DNA of 64,000 nucleotides. Origin: JAXMDS01 sp043777815 (GTDB lineage Bacteria; Pseudomonadota; Alphaproteobacteria; Rickettsiales; Rickettsiaceae). Positions within the stretch are counted from its first letter, which is position 1; each line of letters starts with the position of its first letter. The stretch lies in contig JAYWHH010000001.1 of NCBI GenBank assembly GCA_043777815.1, positions 228,479 to 292,478 of the forward strand. Direction: 5' to 3'. Under the pieces are notes generated by a model, which was not told the DNA's origin, made no database searches, and saw only the letters and a list, made by a program, of their open reading frames with translations. Shown piece after piece: positions 47,738-56,770 of the stretch. The position numbers and the translations under genes are program-made.

Positions 47738-48766
47738 ATGTCATTTGGCTACTCCAGTGTGTACGAAATGTGCGCTAAACCAGTTAAAAAAGAAAAATAT
47801 TTTTTACTCAAAACTATGTGGCTAGGCATTTGTCTTGCCTTATGCATTATATTAATTGTAGTTGGTGCATATACAAGACTTTCTAATTCTGGATTATCTA
47901 TCAGCTATTGGAAGCCTATTACCAGTTGGCTACTTCCATTAACTACGGATGCTTGGGATAAAGAATTTGAAATATATAAAAACTTTCCTGAATATGGATT
48001 AGTAAACCATGGCATGTCCCTTGAAGAATTCAAATATATATTTGGAATTGAATATTTGCATCGCCTAATAGCAAAATTATTAGGAGCTATATATATCATT
48101 CCTGGAATGTATTTGATATTAACTAATCAAGCTGATAAAAAAGAATATTTTCTTACTTCATTTTGTATTTTATTACAGGGGTTATTTGGATGGCTAATGG
48201 TCAGGAGCGGCTTAATAGATAAGCCATATGTTAATCATATAAATCTAGCTATACATTTAAAGATGGGAATATTTATATATTTTATTTTGTTTAGTAGCTT
48301 TAAGCAGACTTTGGTAAAGTATGATAGAAAAATATGTTCACTATCTTCTAAGCATAAATTTTTATTGAGAACTATCACTGCCTTATTTTTCTTACAAGTA
48401 TTTTTAGGTGGAATGATGGCAGGACTTGATGGTGGTAAGATTTATCAATCATTTCCTCTGATGGGCAAAACTTTTATACCAACAGAAATAATACAATACG
48501 GAATAGATTTTAATGACCCAGTAACGATTCATTTTTTCCATCGACTATGCGCTTATTTGCTTACTATAGCTATGATAAGTTTTAATTTTGGAATCATTAA
48601 ATCGCATCCTGCTATAGGAATAGCAAGTATTTGTTTAATTTTGCTACAAATATGTTTTGGATTTGCAATTTTATTTTATCAAGGCTCAGTTTTGCTACCA
48701 ATATTACATAGTTTTATGGGCATTATCATAGCTAGTTTAATCGTTGAATATCATTTTCTTAAATAA
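47738..48766 (+). CDS. ctaA: Heme A synthase
   Basis: Inner membrane enzyme converting heme O to heme A for the terminal oxidase. Eight helices with the four conserved His sites: EYLHRLIAK, NLAIHLKMG, HFFHRLCAYL and PILHSFMG. VVGAYTRLSNSGLSI is the family signature after helix 1. The frame opens with a TTG at 47684, but the ATG at 47738 (MSFGYSSVY) is the likely start because the first 18 codons overlap spacer-like sequence next to a tandem repeat. ctaB lies at 36 kb, and the copper chaperone sco1 at 57 kb. Confidence 0.95.
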   Translation: MSFGYSSVYEMCAKPVKKEKYFLLKTMWLGICLALCIILIVVGAYTRLSNSGLSISYWKPITSWLLPLTTDAWDKEFEIYKNFPEYGLVNHGMSLEEFKYIFGIEYLHRLIAKLLGAIYIIPGMYLILTNQADKKEYFLTSFCILLQGLFGWLMVRSGLIDKPYVNHINLAIHLKMGIFIYFILFSSFKQTLVKYDRKICSLSSKHKFLLRTITALFFLQVFLGGMMAGLDGGKIYQSFPLMGKTFIPTEIIQYGIDFNDPVTIHFFHRLCAYLLTIAMISFNFGIIKSHPAIGIASICLILLQICFGFAILFYQGSVLLPILHSFMGIIIASLIVEYHFLK

Positions 48767-48930
48767 ATTTCAAGTTTTTTGTGTTATTTTAAGCTTAATT
48801 TTAATTTGAAAATAAAATTTTATTTGTCATAAAATCAAATTTTTAAAAGTCAATAATATAATTTGATTCATATTAAATTTATATTCAACTTAGCATATAA
48901 TATTTATACAAACAGTTTTGATGCTGAGTC

Positions 48931-49236
48931 ATGAGAAATAGAGTTTTATTGAGTGTAATAATGGTTTTATTACTAGGATACACTGCTTTATATACTTTTT
49001 GGCATGCATTTTTTGGGCAAAAAAACATTTTTATTGCAGAGGAATTAAGGCAAAGTTATCTAAAACGCCTTAACGAATTTAAAGAACATAAAGTAAGAAA
49101 TGTTCTGCTGGGTAATAAAGTTGATTGCTTAAGTGCTAATGATAAAGACCAAGATTTAATTGATCAAAAGATTAAGGAGCTAGGTTTTGCAAAACAAAAT
49201 GAAGTAATTCTTACTGAAGATGATTTTCGACAATAA
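48931..49236 (+). CDS. ftsB: FtsB/DivIC-type septum formation initiator
   Basis: A 101-residue bitopic protein: short cytosolic N terminus, one helix (VLLSVIMVLLLGYTALYTFW), then a periplasmic helix that could form a coiled coil. The following segment (ELRQSYLKRLNEFKEHKVRNVLLGNKVDCLSAND.DQDLIDQKIKELGF) matches the short FtsB-like protein of alphaproteobacteria, in which an Asp and Leu/Ile end the coiled coil before a small C-terminal domain. It should link FtsL/FtsQ in the divisome. It is solitary, with an AT-rich leader. Confidence 0.75.
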   Translation: MRNRVLLSVIMVLLLGYTALYTFWHAFFGQKNIFIAEELRQSYLKRLNEFKEHKVRNVLLGNKVDCLSANDKDQDLIDQKIKELGFAKQNEVILTEDDFRQ

Positions 49237-49360
49237 TTTAGTTTGTTTAACATTTGCTTTTCTTGCGCAAACTTAAATTTTTTTAAAAAATTGCATTATT
49301 TTTTTTAAGAGGAAAGCGGACCTTTTAACTAAACTAAATAATCTTCTATTTAGAAGAAAT

Positions 49361-49885
49361 TTATTCAAAAATTTTGGTCTTTTGCTCTTCATTTTGATAT
49401 CTTTTGAAGCCTTCTTCTATAAGCTCAACTGCATATTGTTGATTATGAAAATCTAAAACTTTTACCCACTTATTTTTATCTAAGTCTTTGTATCTTTCAA
49501 AAAAATGTTTAATTTTCTCTAAAAGAACAGGATTTAGATCAGCAAGATCTTTTACGTTATTAAAGTATGGATCCAATTTATTTATTGGAACAGCAATTAT
49601 TTTTTCATCAAACCCTGCTTCATCTTCCATGTTTAAAACTGCCACAGGCCTAATATTTAGTACAGCTCCAGCAATAATAGGATATTGTGTAATTACTAAA
49701 ACATCTACTGGATCTCCATCTTTACTAAGAGTTTGAGGAATAAAGCCATAATTGCATGGATAATACATTGCAACATTCATAAATCTATCTACCCTAAGAC
49801 GATTTTGCACTTTGTCAAATTCATATTTTACAAATGAACTCCCTTGGGGTATTTCAATAAAACAGTCATAATAGTTTTCCAACAT
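49361..49885 (-). CDS. ppa: Inorganic pyrophosphatase
   Basis: Soluble family I enzyme that hydrolyses pyrophosphate with Mg2+. Conserved sites are EIPQGSSFVKYEFDK, then YYPCNYGFIPQTLSKDGDPVDVLVI, where DGDPVDV is the metal-binding signature, and KDLDKNKWVKV near the C terminus. 174 residues is the standard prokaryotic size. tRNA-Val lies 28 bases upstream on the same strand. Confidence 0.97.
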   Translation of the reverse strand: MLENYYDCFIEIPQGSSFVKYEFDKVQNRLRVDRFMNVAMYYPCNYGFIPQTLSKDGDPVDVLVITQYPIIAGAVLNIRPVAVLNMEDEAGFDEKIIAVPINKLDPYFNNVKDLADLNPVLLEKIKHFFERYKDLDKNKWVKVLDFHNQQYAVELIEEGFKRYQNEEQKTKIFE

Positions 49886-49913
49886 AAAATGGCTTCTTAA
49901 TATAAAATTATCC

Positions 49914-49987
49914 TAGACAATAGCGGATTTGAACCGCTGACCTCTACGATGTCAACGTAGCGCTCTAACCAACTGAGCTAAATGTCT
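49914..49987 (-). tRNA. tRNA-Val (anticodon GAC)
   Basis: 74 bases on the minus strand. D arm gctcagttggttagagc, anticodon stem ctacg/cgtag with loop ttgacat (anticodon GAC), T arm agcggttcaaatccgct, discriminator A. The acceptor stem agacatt/attgtct has a T-T mismatch at pair 6:67. A TATAAT on the minus strand (50000-50005) is placed correctly for its -10 box. Confidence 0.93.
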
Positions 49988-50141
49988 ATTACAAACTTGA
50001 TTATACCATATCGATTTAAATAATTTGAAATATTTGATCAACTTAAATTTAATGCAGTTGTACTAATGAGTTAGAAACAAAAAAATATTATGTACAAAAA
50101 AATATTATGCGCAAAAGACAAATTCTATTAATGCTTAAAAC

Positions 50142-50171
50142 TTGCAATATAAAACTTTGTTGAGGTATAAT
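50142..50171 (+). promoter_or_regulatory. Promoter of tRNA-Pro
   Basis: A -35 TTGCAA (50142-50147) and a perfect -10 TATAAT (50166-50171) are spaced by 18 bases. The tRNA begins 16 bases after the -10. Confidence 0.65.
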
Positions 50172-50186
50172 GTTTTTGATGTAAAG

Positions 50187-50260
50187 CGGGGCGTAGCGCA
50201 GTCTGGTAGCGCACCTGGTTTGGGACCAGGGGGTCGGGGGTTCGAATCCCTCCGCCCCGA
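50187..50260 (+). tRNA. tRNA-Pro (anticodon TGG)
   Basis: 74 bases. Acceptor cggggcg/cgccccg with discriminator A. Anticodon stem cctgg/ccagg with loop tttggga (anticodon TGG). T arm gggggttcgaatccctc. CCA is not encoded. Its high GC content stands out against the surrounding AT-rich DNA. Confidence 0.97.
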
Positions 50261-50617
50261 ATTTGCACATTTAACATTTGTAAAGCAATTTCTATTAAAT
50301 TACTCTTGATTTCAAGATTAATTTTTAAGTCACAACATTAGTGACGTTATTACTAAACATATAAATTTTTTGTAAAAATAAAATCACTAACTTATAAAGT
50401 TAAGTGTTTAAATGTCATTTATAAAGTTTGTAAATTATTGTTTTGGACATCATATAAGCCTTACCTTGTATTGTCGCTGTAAGTTATTGTATATTTAATA
50501 TAGTGATGTATCCTTAAGTCTAAGCAAGGCTTCAAAACAGTTCTAAGTAATTTTTTAGCTTTTATTTTGCCTAATCTAACTTAAGACTTCGCAGTAATTA
50601 TTAAACAAATAAACAAT
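50261..50617. other. Long leader region upstream of tsf without a gene
   Basis: No ORF or RNA gene is visible. In most bacteria rpsB would sit here directly before tsf; it is absent. The region probably contains the tsf promoter, which I could not place with confidence. Confidence 0.5.
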
Positions 50618-51505
50618 ATGACCAATTCTTCAGATTTAGATTTAATCAAGATTTTGAGACAAGAAACTTTAGCATCTTTAAGTAAATGCAAAGAAGCTTT
50701 AAAAGAAAGTGATGGTGATCTAGATAAAGCTAGAGATTTTCTTAAAAAATCTAATGCAATTATAGCTGATAAAAAATCATCAAGACAAACTGATTATGGC
50801 ATATGTGCAGTTGAGGTGAACAAAGATAAGGCAGTTTTGTTAAATTTATGCTGCGAAACTTCTTCTAGCGCACAAAATTTTGTTTTAGCTGAATTGGCAG
50901 CTGATTTAGCTAAGGAAATATTATTATTTGGCAATGATAAGTCAAATATCGAAAATATATTAACCCACAATACTAGTAATGGCGATACAATTGAACAAAA
51001 AATCAAACATACAATAGGTAGCATTGGAGAAAATATTACTCTCAATCAAGTGGAGATTATAACAGCGCCCAATATGAGCTATTATGTTCACAATAAAGCT
51101 AAAGATTCTAAAGCTGAAATAATGAATAACGTAGGTGCAAAAATTTCATTAGTAGGATTTAAAACTGACAACAATCAAGAAAATCTTGATACAGTTGGCA
51201 AAGATATTGCAATGCATATTGCCGGTATCGCCCATAGTCCTATTTTTATTAGAGCAGATGAGATTTCTAATAAAGATATGGAAGAATATCAAAAGCCTAT
51301 ACTAGAGCAAATCATGGAACAATTCAAAGGCAAGCCTCAAAACATTATAGATAACATCTTAAAAGGCAAGTTGGCTAACCTCTTATCAGAAAAAGTTTTA
51401 GAACTTCAGCCTTTTATAAAAGATGATTCACATACTGTTGGTTCATTTGCTAAACAGCATGGCATTAATATAGAACTTTTCAGATTATTTAGTGCCAAAA
51501 GATAA
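50618..51505 (+). CDS. tsf: Elongation factor Ts
   Basis: Exchanges GDP for GTP on EF-Tu. The N-terminal UBA-like module reads IKILRQETLASLSKCKEALKESDGDLDKARDFLKKS. It aligns with the canonical LR..TGAGMMDCKKAL..., but the TGAG-MM part is changed to TLASLS. The core continues with VEVNKDKAVLLNLCCETSS and HIAGIAHSPIFI (canonical AA..P...). The C terminus VGSFAKQHGINIELFRLF is also typical. 295 residues is the normal length. rpsB is not adjacent. Confidence 0.93.
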   Translation: MTNSSDLDLIKILRQETLASLSKCKEALKESDGDLDKARDFLKKSNAIIADKKSSRQTDYGICAVEVNKDKAVLLNLCCETSSSAQNFVLAELAADLAKEILLFGNDKSNIENILTHNTSNGDTIEQKIKHTIGSIGENITLNQVEIITAPNMSYYVHNKAKDSKAEIMNNVGAKISLVGFKTDNNQENLDTVGKDIAMHIAGIAHSPIFIRADEISNKDMEEYQKPILEQIMEQFKGKPQNIIDNILKGKLANLLSEKVLELQPFIKDDSHTVGSFAKQHGINIELFRLFSAKR

Positions 51506-51739
51506 TATCTAAAAATTAGTAAGGAAATTTTAGCTTTAGTTCAATCAAGATTGTTGTTGTACAAGCATTGTACAAGCTAAGATTTTGATTTTATAGTAAA
51601 AAATTTAGGAGAGAATTTCATTCTTTGTATTGAAATTTTAAATCAAAACAATATCATTGAGATTAAGTTTCAAAAAGTTATGATATTTGTTTTCTGGCTT
51701 ATGATATTTATTTCTTGAGATAAATTTAAGTAAATTAAT

Positions 51740-52435
51740 TTAGAAATTATAAAAAGCTATGGCCGCAGCTACGCTAACGTTTAAACTAGAAATATTATTT
51801 TTTGAATTGGCTTTGGAAGAAATTTGATAAATTTTATCACACAGCCTATTAGTTAGGTTTCGTATTCCTGCTCCTTCTGACCCTAAAACCAAACAAACTT
51901 TTTCGTTTTTAAATTTTTCATCAAGAACTTCTCCATTTTCATCAAAGCCCAATATCCAAAATCTTTTTTCCTTTAATAGATTAATCGTACTAGCTATATT
52001 GGTTACATATACTATGTCTATGTATTCCAAACTACCAGCAGAGGTTTTAGCAACTATCCCACTTTCTTTTACTGAATTATCTTTAGGGAGAATTATGGCC
52101 TCAACACCAAAAAATACTGCGGACCTTAAAATTGCTCCAAAATTATGGGGATCAGTTATCCTGTCCAAAATTGCAATCTTTTTTAAATTATTTAAGTCAA
52201 TTTGCTGTATTTGCTTTGCAATTGATTTAGTTTTAATTGCAATGTTTTGATGAGATGTGGTGTTGGTTAGATTATCTAAGGTTTTATTGCTAACTTTTTT
52301 TGTAATAAAATTTGTTCCAGACAAGTCTAATGTTTGTGTGGAAAAATTATCAGTAACTAAAATTTCAGTGATTTTTCTATTTTTATTAGATAGTGCAGCC
52401 TGAACTGCATGTTTCCCCCATATGTAATAGTCCAT
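51740..52435 (-). CDS. rlmB: SpoU-family 23S rRNA 2'-O-methyltransferase (RlmB/TrmH-like)
   Basis: Knotted SAM-dependent methyltransferase that modifies the ribose of a guanosine in 23S rRNA. N-terminal substrate-binding domain: YIWGKHAVQAAL (canonical G.H.V..AL). Motif 1 is LDRITDPHNFGAILRSA, motif 2 VCLVLGSEGAGIR, motif 3 SLNVSVAAAIAFY. 231 residues. It is solitary on the minus strand. Confidence 0.94.
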   Translation of the reverse strand: MDYYIWGKHAVQAALSNKNRKITEILVTDNFSTQTLDLSGTNFITKKVSNKTLDNLTNTTSHQNIAIKTKSIAKQIQQIDLNNLKKIAILDRITDPHNFGAILRSAVFFGVEAIILPKDNSVKESGIVAKTSAGSLEYIDIVYVTNIASTINLLKEKRFWILGFDENGEVLDEKFKNEKVCLVLGSEGAGIRNLTNRLCDKIYQISSKANSKNNISSLNVSVAAAIAFYNF

Positions 52436-52608
52436 TTTTTAAACTTTTTATTATATCAATAATTATAGTTTCAACTGAATCATAACCTCAAATATCATTA
52501 GAGTAAGCAACATATAATTTAAAAAATTTCTTACTTTTAGACAAAATTTATAAGAAAACTTTTATATATAGCTTCAAATTATATATAGCTTTAAAAAATT
52601 AAACATAC

Positions 52609-52803
52609 TCAAGCAATGGCTTTATAGTGATTTTTTCTTATTATGCAAGGATATTTGTAATATGGATCAAGATATTCTGAGTTTCCGTTGATAACGCAGG
52701 GACTTTTTACCTCTTTAACTGTTTTATGAGCACATCCAATTAAATGACATGATAGAAATACTCCCAAGCATAAATATTGAAATGATTTTTTGTAAATCTG
52801 CAT
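52609..52803 (-). CDS. Small lipoprotein
   Basis: A 64-residue ORF with an n-region MQIYKKSFQY, hydrophobic h-region LCLGVFLSCHL and lipobox LIGC (Cys at about residue 24). The mature peptide of about 40 residues is polar with one Cys-Cys pair possibility (SPC, YPC). It is not recognised. Similar tiny lipoproteins are common in Rickettsiales. Confidence 0.55.
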   Translation of the reverse strand: MQIYKKSFQYLCLGVFLSCHLIGCAHKTVKEVKSPCVINGNSEYLDPYYKYPCIIRKNHYKAIA

Positions 52804-53009
52804 CTGTTCTTGTGAATTGAAATTATTTGTTCTGCTAAATAAATGAAATATTTAAAATTTAAAGTTTGAGTTGAATCTGAGTCAATATAATCTATTACTG
52901 ATTAAAAGTAGACAAATATGCACATCGGAGTCATGATTTACTCATATCACTGATGCTGTTTGATTACATAAAAACAAATTGTAATGTTTTGATCTAAAAA
53001 GTATTAGAC

Positions 53010-53471
53010 CTAATGACTAAATTCTCTTTTGAAACTAGCTATAGTTGATTTTATGCATAATTTTGCTAGTTTAGAAAAAATATTTCTTATGAACCACGAG
53101 TTTTGACTTATAATACATAGTGTATAAAAATTTATTTCAGTTTCAAGAGACGTGATTTTTTCTAATTTCCAACAAGCTTCAAAGATCTCAAATCTATCAT
53201 CTTTGATATATATTTCAGTTTGAAATTTTTGTTTGTTTGTAATGATAGTACACACATAGTTAGTTGAAAATGAGGCATAAGATATTGACACAAGGGCTTC
53301 AGTATAATCTATACAATTTGCATATGAAGTTTTAGAGGAAAGAATTTTTATATTCTTGCAAAACCTCAAGAATTTTGGATATTTTTCAATATCATTTATA
53401 ACCTTAAAAGCTTTTTCTATATCAACATGCTCAATATTTTTTATATGTAGCTCAAATAGTTTATGTTTCAT
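53010..53471 (-). CDS. COQ10/RatA-like START-domain protein
   Basis: A 153-residue soluble protein of the COQ10/RatA family, which in alphaproteobacteria and mitochondria binds ubiquinone and supports respiration. The start HIKNIEHVDIEKAFKVINDIEKYPKFLRFCKNI matches the family's motif V.DIE.YP.FLPWC. DYTEALVSISYASFSTNYVCTI and CWKLEKITSLETEINFYT follow the START fold. It begins 60 bases from the divergent barrel gene. Confidence 0.85.
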   Translation of the reverse strand: MKHKLFELHIKNIEHVDIEKAFKVINDIEKYPKFLRFCKNIKILSSKTSYANCIDYTEALVSISYASFSTNYVCTIITNKQKFQTEIYIKDDRFEIFEACWKLEKITSLETEINFYTLCIISQNSWFIRNIFSKLAKLCIKSTIASFKREFSH

Positions 53472-53531
53472 TTTTATAATTTTTAGATGCTGCTGTGATA
53501 CACTTTAAATTATTGTAGGTAGTTTCTTTGG

Positions 53532-55013
53532 ATGGCGAACAGCAGGGCAGTAAATTTTTATCAAACTATCATATCAAGTGTTGTTTTGATCATGTTTTCG
53601 AATAATGCACTAGGTACATTAGACACAAACATTGCGTCTAACTTACCAGAATTATCTAAATTTGAAATAGTTAAGCCTAAAGAAAACAAAATTTTAGAAT
53701 TGGTAGCCCCTTTAAATGATGGTTTTTCTCCATTGAAGTTAAATTTAGAACAAAAGATCATTGAAGGATATTTTGATATTTCATTTTTTCGCCAAACTAC
53801 TAATGGCATCTCTACAACTTTGGTTAAAAAAATTAGATCATGCTCAGATATTAGATTAAAATATGAGATTGATTTTGACAACTGTGTATTAATTCCAAGT
53901 TTCAACCTGAAATTTGATGGTAATACTAAAATGGAATCATTAAGTAATTTAGGTATATCTTTTAAATGCAAAGATATACGTTTAGTTTTTGGCCTTGGAG
54001 TAGATATTGAAAATGAATTACTGATAGGTCCTCATAAAATATCTCACTTCGATAAGTGGGAAGATTATGTAGATTATGCAACCTTAGAACCTAGTAAAAA
54101 GCTTTCCGAAAAAGATGATACTAAGTATGTAGATTATGATTTGAATGTAGCTAACGCAAGAATAAACTTGATTCCTAACGCAAGAAATTTTAATAAAATT
54201 TTTGAAAATCAATCAGCTAGTAGCAATATGAGTTTTGGATTTTTGTATCAAGGAGATAATATACAAATGGGTGCAAGGTATAGTTATAAAAATATTTATA
54301 TGAATTCTGAGCTTGAAAAGCCTTATATCCTATTAAACGATGGTAATAATAATTTTGAACCTAGGTTAAATGCATATAAAGATATTTTTCAGTTAGGATT
54401 AAACTTAATCTTTGATTTTATAGATCAAGATTCGCAGTTGCAGTTTGGAGGTTATTACAAACATGGAACACATGATCCAGAAGCATCATCTAGTGAAGTA
54501 CAAGATGCTAGATCTAATTCATTATTATTTAAGTCAAAGAGTAATCTTCAAATACTAAACTTAGGCTTAATAGCAAGTAGAAATAATTTTTCTATTGGAT
54601 GTTCTTATACCAATTTTTTTGATACATATTCGTTAAATAATGAAAAAATTAAAGCAGATAGATTTAATATTGGATTTGGATATACGCAAGGTCCAATAGG
54701 GGCAAATGTAGAAGCTTTATTTAGCCAATTAGGCAATATGAAATTTAGTGGATTGGCTTTTTCTACAAGTTGCAATTTAGGTTGGTTTATTCCGCATGTT
54801 ACTTATGCCATTTATAAAACTACCTATGTTTCTACACAATATTGTTTTGATGCTAGTAGAATTCCAGTTAGCTTAACTAAAGATCAATTTAAAACTTTTG
54901 GCTCAACTCCTGTGGGATTAGAAATATTTCAATCGGGCTCTAATAAAAATGCGATCAAAAATACTGAAACGTACATACATTTATTTGTGATAGGAGTAAA
55001 ATTAGTACTTTAA
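53532..55013 (+). CDS. Outer membrane beta-barrel protein
   Basis: 493 residues. A signal peptide (hydrophobic core TIISSVVLIMFSNNALG, cleavage after ALG) is followed by alternating strands with many aromatic and Asn residues, such as MSFGFLYQGDNIQMGARYSYKNIY and FNIGFGYTQGPIGANVEALF. It ends IHLFVIGVKLVL, with a terminal strand that lacks the usual Phe. The order of extended N-terminal part and barrel resembles the porin-like gene at 21.8-23.4 kb; both may be paralogues. It is first in a run of + strand genes with the thioredoxin-fold gene, tmk and sco1. Confidence 0.65.
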   Translation: MANSRAVNFYQTIISSVVLIMFSNNALGTLDTNIASNLPELSKFEIVKPKENKILELVAPLNDGFSPLKLNLEQKIIEGYFDISFFRQTTNGISTTLVKKIRSCSDIRLKYEIDFDNCVLIPSFNLKFDGNTKMESLSNLGISFKCKDIRLVFGLGVDIENELLIGPHKISHFDKWEDYVDYATLEPSKKLSEKDDTKYVDYDLNVANARINLIPNARNFNKIFENQSASSNMSFGFLYQGDNIQMGARYSYKNIYMNSELEKPYILLNDGNNNFEPRLNAYKDIFQLGLNLIFDFIDQDSQLQFGGYYKHGTHDPEASSSEVQDARSNSLLFKSKSNLQILNLGLIASRNNFSIGCSYTNFFDTYSLNNEKIKADRFNIGFGYTQGPIGANVEALFSQLGNMKFSGLAFSTSCNLGWFIPHVTYAIYKTTYVSTQYCFDASRIPVSLTKDQFKTFGSTPVGLEIFQSGSNKNAIKNTETYIHLFVIGVKLVL

Positions 55014-55080
55014 CTACTTCTGTTTCTGTGAAATAACATCATAGTGTTACAATAATGTATTACTAGTTTTTTTGAAATAT

Positions 55081-55932
55081 ATGAAAAAAAGAACTTACTT
55101 ACTAAGTGCGCTCGTGTTGATTGTGGTATATATAATTTATGTATATAAAGTAGAAAATATTACATATCGAAATGTAATTAACAGAGATTTAGATCCAGAA
55201 GTGGAAGTAATTTATAAAGATGAAGATGATAATGAAGATGATGAGATATATAGCTTGCTAGGATGCTCTCATTGCGTTAATAACGAATCAGAGATGTTAG
55301 AAAGTTTAGTTGAATCTGCTATTCAAAAAAAAATTGATACTCAGCGTAATACAAAAGAAGATAGTTTGATGAAAATCATGAACAAATTTTTAGAATCAGT
55401 TGAAATATGTCCTTTTATGGATTATAAATTTGATACTAAAATGATTAAATCTGCTGGAATTGGATTAAAATCCAATCAGGATAATTTTAATGAAGACAAT
55501 ATATTGATTTTGGTATTAAAGCCCAACTGTTTTTTATCTCAGGAATTATATTGTGCTATTAATAAAGCAATTATGGATAATAACTTAAGTCTCAAAGTAA
55601 TATATGTATACTATTCCACTCTTGGTGAGGATACAGATTACATAGCTAATTTAAGCCTAAGCATAGCTGAGGTAGCGCCAGAAAAATTTGAAGATTTTAA
55701 TAAATATATAAATACCGGCAATAGATCTATGCAAGATTTGAATAATTTTTTATCTAACAATAAAATAAAACTTTCATCACAATTGATACAAGCAAATTTC
55801 AATAAAATAAATCAAATCAAAGATAGTCTCTCTGAGCTAGAATATGAAGATGTTCCAATGTTAATCAAGAATGGACAAATTTTTATAGAAGACTTCTCCT
55901 ATAATAAAATTGTAGAGATAATAACTAATTAA
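55081..55932 (+). CDS. DsbA/thioredoxin-fold envelope protein with degenerate active site
   Basis: A membrane-anchored or secreted protein: MKKRTYLLSALVLIVVYIIYVYKV is an N-terminal anchor. The chosen start is ATG 55081; a TTG lies at 55072. From about residue 140 it reads as a thioredoxin fold: ILILVLKPNCFLSQELYCAIN is the strand and active-site helix, where CxxC is reduced to one Cys (CFLS), and DVPMLIKNGQIFIEDF near the end is the cis-Pro strand. An acidic linker (about 45-62) and a LGCSHC motif (about residue 65) may replace the lost disulfide pair. It overlaps no gene but ends one base before the tmk start, so it is probably cotranscribed. Confidence 0.6.
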   Translation: MKKRTYLLSALVLIVVYIIYVYKVENITYRNVINRDLDPEVEVIYKDEDDNEDDEIYSLLGCSHCVNNESEMLESLVESAIQKKIDTQRNTKEDSLMKIMNKFLESVEICPFMDYKFDTKMIKSAGIGLKSNQDNFNEDNILILVLKPNCFLSQELYCAINKAIMDNNLSLKVIYVYYSTLGEDTDYIANLSLSIAEVAPEKFEDFNKYINTGNRSMQDLNNFLSNNKIKLSSQLIQANFNKINQIKDSLSELEYEDVPMLIKNGQIFIEDFSYNKIVEIITN

Positions 55933-55933
55933 T

Positions 55934-56770
55934 ATGCAAAAACAATTGTTTATTACATTTGAAGGTATAGATGGATCTGGCAAAACCACTCAAGCCAAAT
56001 TGCTGCATGAATATTTTATTAAATGTGGTAGAGAGTCTATTATCACCAAAGAATTCAATAATGACTGGATAAGTAGCCTGATTAGCTTAATTAAAACAAC
56101 AGAAATTTTATCGATTGAGGCAGAAAAAATGAATGAGATTGGATTGGTTAATTTAATTATGGCAGTTAGGCAAAATCATTTGGAAAAAGTAATTTTACCA
56201 AATCTTATTCGAAATAAAGTTGTTATTTGTGATAGGTTTATAGATTCGACGGCAGTGTATCAGTCCAAAATATTAACGATGGAAGAGATTTTTGAATATC
56301 AAAAAGAATTTTTCATGCCACATATTACTTTCTTAATAGATGTTGACGTTGATAGGGCCAATAAAAACTTAAATATAAGGAATAAAATTCAGTCTTTTGC
56401 TAATTCATCAGTATCTATGGGAAACCATAGTTTACACAATGAACAATTAAATAATGTTCCATTAGACAGTGACCTATCACCAAAAACTTTGTCAAAAGAG
56501 ATTTTGTCCTCAGGTAATAACTTACCTCAATCTAATGAAAAGCTTCTTCATCTTAATGAAAAATTTGTTCAATCCAAAGATTGTTTTGCCAAAGATTGTT
56601 TTGCCAAAGATTGGTTTGATAGCCAGAAAAATTCTTACAAAGAAAATTTAATAAAAAAATATCGCCTACTCAGTGAGAGTTTTTCATCGCGTATTGTGAG
56701 AATTGATGGTAATTGTGACATAATAATGATTCATCAGCAGATAATAAAAAATTTAGAACAAAAATTTTAA
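55934..56770 (+). CDS. tmk: Thymidylate kinase with large insert
   Basis: Phosphorylates dTMP to dTDP, next to ThyX in dTTP supply. P-loop FEGIDGSGKTT (9-19), DRF motif CDRFIDSTAVYQ (99-110), then ITFLIDVDVDRA. Between about 148 and 228, at the LID region, sits a polar insert of about 80 residues not found in typical 205-215-residue enzymes. Part of it is a tandem five-residue repeat KDCFA-KDCFA-KDWFD (56576-56620). The C terminus resumes with SYKENLIKKYRLLSESF and RIVRIDG. Its stop overlaps the sco1 start by one base (taatg). Confidence 0.92.
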   Translation: MQKQLFITFEGIDGSGKTTQAKLLHEYFIKCGRESIITKEFNNDWISSLISLIKTTEILSIEAEKMNEIGLVNLIMAVRQNHLEKVILPNLIRNKVVICDRFIDSTAVYQSKILTMEEIFEYQKEFFMPHITFLIDVDVDRANKNLNIRNKIQSFANSSVSMGNHSLHNEQLNNVPLDSDLSPKTLSKEILSSGNNLPQSNEKLLHLNEKFVQSKDCFAKDCFAKDWFDSQKNSYKENLIKKYRLLSESFSSRIVRIDGNCDIIMIHQQIIKNLEQKF

